Assembly: GCA_903896505.1 (NCBI GenBank)
Contig: CAITXU010000114.1
Span: 1 to 34,967, forward strand
Reading direction: 5' to 3'
Length of the DNA: 34,967 nucleotides
DNA from: an uncultured Verrucomicrobiota bacterium
GTDB taxonomy: Bacteria > Verrucomicrobiota > Verrucomicrobiia > Limisphaerales > UBA9464
In this document: piece after piece, positions 30,999 to 34,967 of the stretch
Layout of the letters: every line of letters begins with the position of its first letter
Numbering within the stretch: position 1 is the stretch's first letter
Notes under the pieces: generated by a model
Seen by the model: the letters and a program-made list of their open reading frames with translations, nothing else
Database searches by the model: none
What the model was told of the DNA's origin: nothing
Program-made: the position numbers and the translations under genes

Positions 30999-32033
30999 AT
31001 GATCTTGGGGATCGAAACCTCGTGCGACGAAACGTCGGTCGCGGTGGTGACCAATGGTCGCGTATTGGCCAATTGCGTCGCTTCGCAGACGCAGCTGCAT
31101 GCGGAATATGGGGGAGTCGTCCCGGAATTGGCCACCCGCGAACACTTGCGAAACCTCATCCCCATGGTCCGGACAGCTCTTCGGGAATCAGGGTCGACTC
31201 TGGGTGACATCACGGCCATCGCTGCCACCCGGGGACCGGGGTTACCAGCTGCACTCCTGGCGGGCTATACCGCTGCCCAGGCCATGGCCTATGCTTTGGC
31301 GATCCCCCTCTTCGGGATACATCATCATGAGGCCCATTTGTACTCCCCTTGGATTGACAGTAAATCCCGCGCTGCCGATTGGGCCAAATTCGAACCGCAT
31401 GTCGCCCTGATCGTCAGCGGAGGTCACACCCTTCTGGTGGCGGTGAATGGCCTGCTTGACCACCAAGTTCTTGGAGGAACCCTCGACGACGCAGCCGGTG
31501 AATGCTTCGACAAGACGGCAAAATTGCTGGGCCTCCCCTATCCGGGTGGACCAATTCTCGATCGATTGGCCATGGAAGGCGACCCGTCGAGCCACGCCTT
31601 TCCACGACCTCGAATCACCGATCCCGACGATGACTTTAGTTTTAGCGGCCTAAAAACCAGCGTGCGCTACTGGCTGGAACGGAATCCGGCAGTTGCCGAC
31701 GATCCCACGTCGCTGCGAAACCTTTGCGCTTCAATACAGGCGGCCATCGTTGAGGTTCTCGCCGTCAAGGCGGTTCGGGCAGCGAAGCGTGTCGGAGTCG
31801 GCGGGGTGACTGCCAGCGGTGGAGTGACCTGTAATTCAGGGCTACGGAGGGAATTGGCCAACCGCTGTGAGCGACACCGACTTTGGCTTCGAATCGCTGA
31901 CCCCAGCCTTTGCACGGACAACGCAGGCATGGTGGCGGTCCTGGGCGAACGCCTATCTCTATCCGGTTCCGCACCGGACACCTTCGACGCCGAAACGCGC
32001 CCCAGCTGGCCCTTGAACGAGCTCATCCGCTAG
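30999..32033 (+). CDS. tsaD: tRNA N6-adenosine threonylcarbamoyltransferase TsaD
   Basis: 344 aa. The opening MILGIETSCDETSVAVV is diagnostic. Metal ligands are H109 and H113 in HHHEAHLYSPW, and the C-terminal aspartate lies in CTDNAGMVA. SGGHTLLVAVNG, LDDAAGECFDKTAKLLGLPYPGGP and FSFSGLKTSVRYWLE complete the ASKHA-fold signatures. With TsaB, TsaE and TsaC it attaches threonylcarbamoyl to A37 of ANN-decoding tRNAs. The start is at 30999, with no true Shine-Dalgarno (GCGAG only). Last gene of the long plus-strand run; the RAYT remnant follows immediately. Confidence 0.97.
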   Translation: MILGIETSCDETSVAVVTNGRVLANCVASQTQLHAEYGGVVPELATREHLRNLIPMVRTALRESGSTLGDITAIAATRGPGLPAALLAGYTAAQAMAYALAIPLFGIHHHEAHLYSPWIDSKSRAADWAKFEPHVALIVSGGHTLLVAVNGLLDHQVLGGTLDDAAGECFDKTAKLLGLPYPGGPILDRLAMEGDPSSHAFPRPRITDPDDDFSFSGLKTSVRYWLERNPAVADDPTSLRNLCASIQAAIVEVLAVKAVRAAKRVGVGGVTASGGVTCNSGLRRELANRCERHRLWLRIADPSLCTDNAGMVAVLGERLSLSGSAPDTFDAETRPSWPLNELIR

Positions 32034-32041
32034 TTCCCGTT

Positions 32042-32254
32042 AACTACAAAGGGACAGGTCATTTGTTTGATGGAGCAGCGATTGGGAGTCGGGGCTGGGT
32101 GAATCAGGTGTTTGAAGACCATCGCCAGCGGTTTGGACCCAGGCGCAAGGATGGGGCGAGGCAGTTTAGGTTCCTGAATGAATCCGATGTTTTTGGATTG
32201 CGGGATCTGAGGTTGGAGCCCGTGGGGGGTTCCGCCAGTGCAGCGACAAAGTGA
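32042..32254 (+). pseudogene. C-terminal remnant of a REP-associated tyrosine transposase (RAYT, Y1_Tnp/IS200-like)
   Basis: The plus-strand frame reads, after the repeat, FDGAAIGSRGWVNQVF then EDHRQRFGPRRKDGARQF, and later DVFGLRDLRLEPVG before a TGA at 32252-32254. This matches the C-terminal end of RAYT proteins as I know it (DGxxxGSxxFV...F...RxxFGxKRKxGARxxxG...LRDL). The catalytic HUH and tyrosine regions and everything before are missing. The remnant starts at the inverted copy of the 20-bp motif (32049-32068), just 8 bp after tsaD ends. The frame remains open back into tsaD, but that is overlap, not transposase. Recognised by eye; a protein search would settle it. Confidence 0.7.
32049..32068 (-). 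repeat. Copy 4 of the 20-bp motif, inverted, at the transposase remnant
   Basis: AAGGGACAGGTCATTTGTTT is the exact reverse complement of the 5922-5941 and 20265-20284 copies. It forms the left edge of the RAYT C-terminal remnant. Confidence 0.85.
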
Positions 32255-32548
32255 AAGCGTTCGGACCATCATTGCTTGGTTCGACGCCCCTTTCCGGCCT
32301 CAAAGCCTTCGTTGTGTCGACGATTTCCCTACGGCGGTACCTTTTTGACGCCATAAGCACGTCTCCTCTGCCTCAATGAATCATGTGACCGGCAGGAATT
32401 TCCCGTCCGTTTTGGTCGGGAAAACGGCGACTTTGTACCCAGGGCACACAAAATTTCCAAAAAACCTATTGCACTCAAGCGGGCGATTGATACCTTCTGC
32501 CTCCCCGTTGCCGCCGGTTGGTGGTGACTCAATATTTTTTCGGCCGCA

Positions 32549-32950
32549 ATGCCCACGATTAATCAGTTGGTCCGCAAGGGCCGTAGCAAGCTGCGCTACA
32601 AAAGCAAAGCACCCGCACTCGAGGGTGCGTCATTTCGCCGTGGAGTCTGCCTCCAAGTGATGACGCGTACGCCCAAGAAGCCCAACTCGGCCATGCGTAA
32701 GGTGGCCAAGGTGCGGTTGACCAATGGCTTTGAGGTGATCGCCTACATCCCCGATGAAGGTCATAACCTCCAAGAACACTCCATCGTGCTGGTTCGCGGC
32801 GGCCGCGTCAAAGACTTGCCCGGTGTCCGTTACCACATCGTTCGTGGTACCTTGGACTGCGCCGGCGTTGAAAAGCGTCGTGTCAGCCGGTCCAAGTATG
32901 GTGTCAAACGTCCAAAACCCGGAGCAGCCAAGGCTCCCGGCAAGAAGTAA
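32549..32950 (+). CDS. rpsL: 30S ribosomal protein S12
   Basis: 133 aa. [35 protein letters not shown] and [20 protein letters not shown] are S12 hallmarks. The lysines in TPKKPNS and in RVKDLPG that change in streptomycin-resistant mutants are the normal ones, so these positions predict a sensitive ribosome. The aspartate of KDLPG, the beta-methylthiolation site, is present. S12 sits at the decoding centre of the 30S subunit. First gene of the str operon (rpsL-rpsG-fusA); the 515-bp spacer with transposon debris separates it from tsaD, so it is not next to rpoBC. No Shine-Dalgarno upstream (TTTTTTCGGCCGCA). Confidence 0.98.
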   Translation: MPTINQLVRKGRSKLRYKSKAPALEGASFRRGVCLQVMTRTPKKPNSAMRKVAKVRLTNGFEVIAYIPDEGHNLQEHSIVLVRGGRVKDLPGVRYHIVRGTLDCAGVEKRRVSRSKYGVKRPKPGAAKAPGKK

Positions 32951-32956
32951 TCCAAA

Positions 32957-33035
32957 GGAGAGAGGGATGAAACTGTCGGTTTAAATCACCGAGCTTCAGT
33001 TAGTTTCCTCTCGCCGTTTTCGACCCCTTTTTTTT
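32957..33035 (+). promoter_or_regulatory. rpsL-rpsG spacer element: Shine-Dalgarno, hairpin and T8 tract
   Basis: AAGGAGAGAGGG (32955-32966) is the strongest ribosome-binding sequence in this spacer and leads directly into a 5-codon frame. AACTG-TCGGT (32971-32980) can pair with ACCGA (32988-32992) and CAGTT (32997-33001) around a GCTT bulge. Eight T (33028-33035) follow 26 nt later, too far from the stem for a standard terminator. The arrangement suggests a leader for rpsG rather than a plain spacer. Confidence 0.45.
32967..32984 (+). CDS. Five-codon mini-ORF (MKLSV) before rpsG
   Basis: ATG AAA CTG TCG GTT TAA follows AAGGAG with a 7-nt spacing. It is in the same frame as rpsG (26 codons upstream of its ATG) but closed by TAA. 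Its codons form the 5' arm of the hairpin 32971-33001, so translating ribosomes would melt that hairpin. In a region where nearly all genes lack a Shine-Dalgarno, this is notable. It might be a leader peptide for reinitiation at rpsG, or chance. Confidence 0.4.
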   Translation: MKLSV

Positions 33036-33044
33036 CAAAACCGT

Positions 33045-33518
33045 ATGGCCCGCCGTCGCCAAGCAATAAAACGTCCTCCCCAGATTGACGCACGCTACAA
33101 CAGTCCGGTCGTTGCCCGCCTGATCACGGCGGTGATGCGCTCTGGAGGTAAAAACGTGGCCCGCCGCATCGTATACCGGGCATTGGATGTCCTCGCCGAA
33201 AAAAATCCGGGCGTCAATACCCTCGATATTCTGCAGCGCTCTCTCGAGAACGCCAAGCCACGGATTGAGACCAAGGCTCGACGTGTTGGTGGTGCCACCT
33301 ACCAAGTTCCATTGGAAATTCCAGGGGACCGTCAAACGGCTCTGGCCATGCGCTGGCTGGTGACCTTTGCAGACAATCGGAAGGGAATTCCCATGCAAGA
33401 GGCTCTTGCTGCTGAGTTGATGGACGCCTATCAGGGTCAGGGCGCAGCAATTCGCAAACGGGACGACGTCCACAAGATGGCGCAAGCGAACAAGGCTTTC
33501 GCCCATTTCCGTTGGTAG
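33045..33518 (+). CDS. rpsG: 30S ribosomal protein S7
   Basis: 157 aa. MARRRQAIKRPPQIDARYNSPVVARLITAVMRSGGKNVARRIVYRAL is the conserved start, with PRIETKARRVGGATYQVPLEI (rRNA and E-site contact) and RKRDDVHKMAQANKAFAHFRW ending the protein. It nucleates folding of the 16S rRNA 3' major domain and in other bacteria represses the str mRNA by binding the rpsL-rpsG spacer, which is of interest given the structured spacer here (94 bp). No Shine-Dalgarno directly before its ATG (TTCAAAACCGT). Confidence 0.98.
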   Translation: MARRRQAIKRPPQIDARYNSPVVARLITAVMRSGGKNVARRIVYRALDVLAEKNPGVNTLDILQRSLENAKPRIETKARRVGGATYQVPLEIPGDRQTALAMRWLVTFADNRKGIPMQEALAAELMDAYQGQGAAIRKRDDVHKMAQANKAFAHFRW

Positions 33519-33545
33519 GAATATTTCCCGAATCTCCCACTTTAT

Positions 33546-33572
33546 GCCCCGAGGGTAACCCGGGGCCTTTTT
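33546..33572 (+). terminator. Possible attenuator/terminator between rpsG and fusA
   Basis: GCCCC (33546-33550) and GGG (33553-33555) pair with CCC (33559-33561) and GGGGC (33562-33566); the bases G-A at 33551-33552 are bulged and the loop is TAA. The run of T (33568-33572) follows one C. It lies 28 bp after rpsG and 34 bp before fusA, inside a normally co-transcribed operon, so partial termination is more likely than complete. Confidence 0.6.
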
Positions 33573-33605
33573 CATCTCTCGAACCCGACCGTAACCGAAC
33601 CGAAT

Positions 33606-34967
33606 ATGAGCGACGTCACCACGATCAACGCCGCGTTGAATTCTCCGCTGCGGCAGTACGCATTGGAGCGGACGCGGAACATTGGAATTGCCGCCCACAT
33701 CGACGCAGGCAAGACCACGACCACTGAGCGTATTCTCTTCTACACCGGTCTGATTCACAAAATCGGCGACGTGGATGACGGCAATACGGTGACGGACTGG
33801 ATGGAGCAGGAAAAGGAACGCGGTATTACCATCACCTCTGCCGCTGTGACTTGCTATTGGACGCAGAAAAAGGAGGCCGGAATATTCAAAACGTTCGAGA
33901 CGATTCCCAATCGAATCAACATCATCGACACTCCGGGTCACGTGGACTTCACCGCTGAAGTCGAACGTTCGATGCGGGTGTTGGATGGTGCCGTCGCTGT
34001 GTTTTGCGGAGTTGCAGGTGTCCAGCCGCAGTCCGAGACGGTCTGGCGGCAGGCCACCAAGTACAAGGTTCCGCGCATTGCGTTCGTCAACAAGATGGAC
34101 CGTACCGGCGCGAACTTCGAAAATGCGCTCAACGACATGCGCAAGAAGTTGAACGCTTATGCGTTCCCCGTTTTTCTGCCCATCGGTGCCGAAGACCGTT
34201 TTGAAGGCCTGATTGACGTGGTTAATCAAAAGGCCTTTGTCTGGGGGCCTGGCGATGTGCCCAATGAGGGACTGAAGTACGAAGTCACCGAAATACCCGA
34301 GGCCTTGAAGGAAAAGGCCCAACAGGCCCTCGCTGACCTGATTGATGCGGTTTCCAACAAGGACGACACGATTGCCAACCTTGTTCTGGAGGAGCAGCCC
34401 ATCAGCGCGCCGGTTCTCAAACTGGCCATTCGTCGCCTCACCTGCCGGATCGAACTAGTCCCCGTGCTCTGCGGGTCGGCCTTTAAGAAGAAGGGCGTAC
34501 AATGCTTGATCGATACCGTCATCGATTACCTTCCTTCTCCGATTGATATTCCGGCCACTGTCGGACACGTACCGGGAACCGAAGAGACCCGCGAAGTGCC
34601 ACCGAACGACAATTCCCTCTTTTGCTCCCTGGCGTTCAAACTCTGGACCGACCCATTCGCGGGCAAACTGGTGTTCTTCCGTGTTTATGCAGGCAAGCTG
34701 AAGAAGGGCGACACCGTTTACAATCCTCGCAGCCGCCGCCGCGAGCGCGTCAGCCGCCTCATGATCATTCAGGGCAGCGAGCGTAAGGATGTGGACTCGG
34801 TGTATTCTGGTGATATCGCGGCACTCGTCGGCCTGCGGAACATCTGGACGGGCGATACGTTGTGCGATGAGTCATTCGACGTGACTCTCGAGCCGCCGAC
34901 CTTCCCTGAGCCGGTCATCAGCATGGCCATCGAGCCCAAGACCAAGGGTGATCGTGACAAGATGTCC
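33606..34967 (+). CDS. fusA: Elongation factor G, 5' part (truncated by window end)
   Basis: The first 454 codons, open to the last base of the window. G-domain motifs: G1 AHIDAGKTTTTER (about 30-42), G3 DTPGHVDF, G4 NKMD. Domain II is entered near AFKLWTDPFAGKLVFFRVYAGKLKKGDTVYNP, and domain III begins near EPPTFPEPVISMAIEP. The segment between YW and RINIIDTPGH (TQKKEAGIFKTFETIPN) is about seven residues longer than in E. coli EF-G. EF-G is the translocase of translation. Start: the extension MSDVTTINAALNSPLRQYALERTRNIGI carries the ATG at 33606, with no Shine-Dalgarno. Confidence 0.97.
   Translation, partial: MSDVTTINAALNSPLRQYALERTRNIGIAAHIDAGKTTTTERILFYTGLIHKIGDVDDGNTVTDWMEQEKERGITITSAAVTCYWTQKKEAGIFKTFETIPNRINIIDTPGHVDFTAEVERSMRVLDGAVAVFCGVAGVQPQSETVWRQATKYKVPRIAFVNKMDRTGANFENALNDMRKKLNAYAFPVFLPIGAEDRFEGLIDVVNQKAFVWGPGDVPNEGLKYEVTEIPEALKEKAQQALADLIDAVSNKDDTIANLVLEEQPISAPVLKLAIRRLTCRIELVPVLCGSAFKKKGVQCLIDTVIDYLPSPIDIPATVGHVPGTEETREVPPNDNSLFCSLAFKLWTDPFAGKLVFFRVYAGKLKKGDTVYNPRSRRRERVSRLMIIQGSERKDVDSVYSGDIAALVGLRNIWTGDTLCDESFDVTLEPPTFPEPVISMAIEPKTKGDRDKMS

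Larger units (their letters stand above)
32034..32548. other. 515-bp spacer between tsaD and the str operon
   Basis: The first 220 bp hold the transposase remnant and the inverted fourth motif copy. From 32255 on I find no gene. A hairpin at 32402-32424 (TTCCCGTCC / GGTCGGGAA, one mismatch, loop GTTTT) lies 125 bp upstream of rpsL and could belong to its leader. A TTGCAC (32469-32474) may be a -35 element, but no convincing -10 follows. A T6 run (32533-32538) precedes rpsL. Confidence 0.6.

Noticed and set aside
33000-34322. 440-codon open frame antisense to rpsG and fusA
   Set aside because: It lies opposite two highly conserved genes; the translation has no recognisable domain and is explained by GC-rich codon bias.
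1-34967. CRISPR arrays, tRNA or rRNA genes, prophage or complete insertion sequences
   Set aside because: No regularly spaced direct repeats, cloverleafs, or intact transposase, integrase or phage genes were seen.

Overview
The window looks like a chromosomal segment of a Verrucomicrobiota bacterium, probably near the Limisphaerales/Pedosphaera group. This is an inference from several signs: GC-rich DNA; a prepilin-like protein with the H-X9-DG tail typical of that phylum; a DUF5069 protein; a GC-rich intergenic fraction packed with short dispersed palindromes; and almost no Shine-Dalgarno sequences in front of otherwise textbook housekeeping genes.

Layout. 1-316 is a block of dispersed repeats. 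317-5862 carries a predicted outer-membrane barrel (-), a DUF5069 gene (+), a second repeat block (1842-2610), and a minus-strand pair made of a prolyl-oligopeptidase lipoprotein and a KAPA-synthase-like PLP enzyme. 6225-10648 runs on the plus strand: an H-X9-DG prepilin-like protein, an EamA transporter that starts directly on the T-tract of an intrinsic terminator, an adenosine-deaminase-family hydrolase, a Rieske oxygenase and a short membrane fragment that may be the tail of a lost purine permease. 10695-11645 (-) is a CusF-SCO1 fusion lipoprotein for copper handling. 11778-14784 is the classic block SRP RNA (ffs)-dnaX-ebfC-recR, followed by a HAD phosphatase, a GH31 glycosidase and an ATGA-overlapping lipoprotein (to 18256). 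After another repeat patch come scpB and scpA (-), a long spacer with two copies of a 20-bp motif, an Hsp20 gene, and an RluE-like pseudouridine synthase (-).

21762-32033 is a long plus-strand run of core genes: ptsH, gatC, gatA, dnaB, bamA, skp, ispD, ctpA and tsaD. They cover sugar/nitrogen signalling, tRNA amidation, replication, outer-membrane assembly, isoprenoid synthesis, periplasmic proteolysis and t6A synthesis. The spacer after tsaD holds the C-terminal stub of a REP-associated tyrosine transposase (RAYT), joined to a copy of the same 20-bp motif seen elsewhere. The window ends in the str operon, rpsL-rpsG-fusA (fusA truncated by the window edge).

Most interesting items: (1) the RAYT stub fused to a four-copy intergenic motif; (2) a 5-codon mini-ORF with a strong Shine-Dalgarno in the rpsL-rpsG spacer, in frame with rpsG and folded into a hairpin; (3) intrinsic-terminator hairpins ending 0 and 4 nt before start codons fixed by conserved N-termini (EamA gene, ispD), and another between rpsG and fusA; (4) a DnaX that lacks three of the four zinc-binding cysteines; (5) the adenosine deaminase-Rieske-permease-fragment cluster. 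I see no CRISPR array, tRNA, rRNA, phage or complete insertion sequence.
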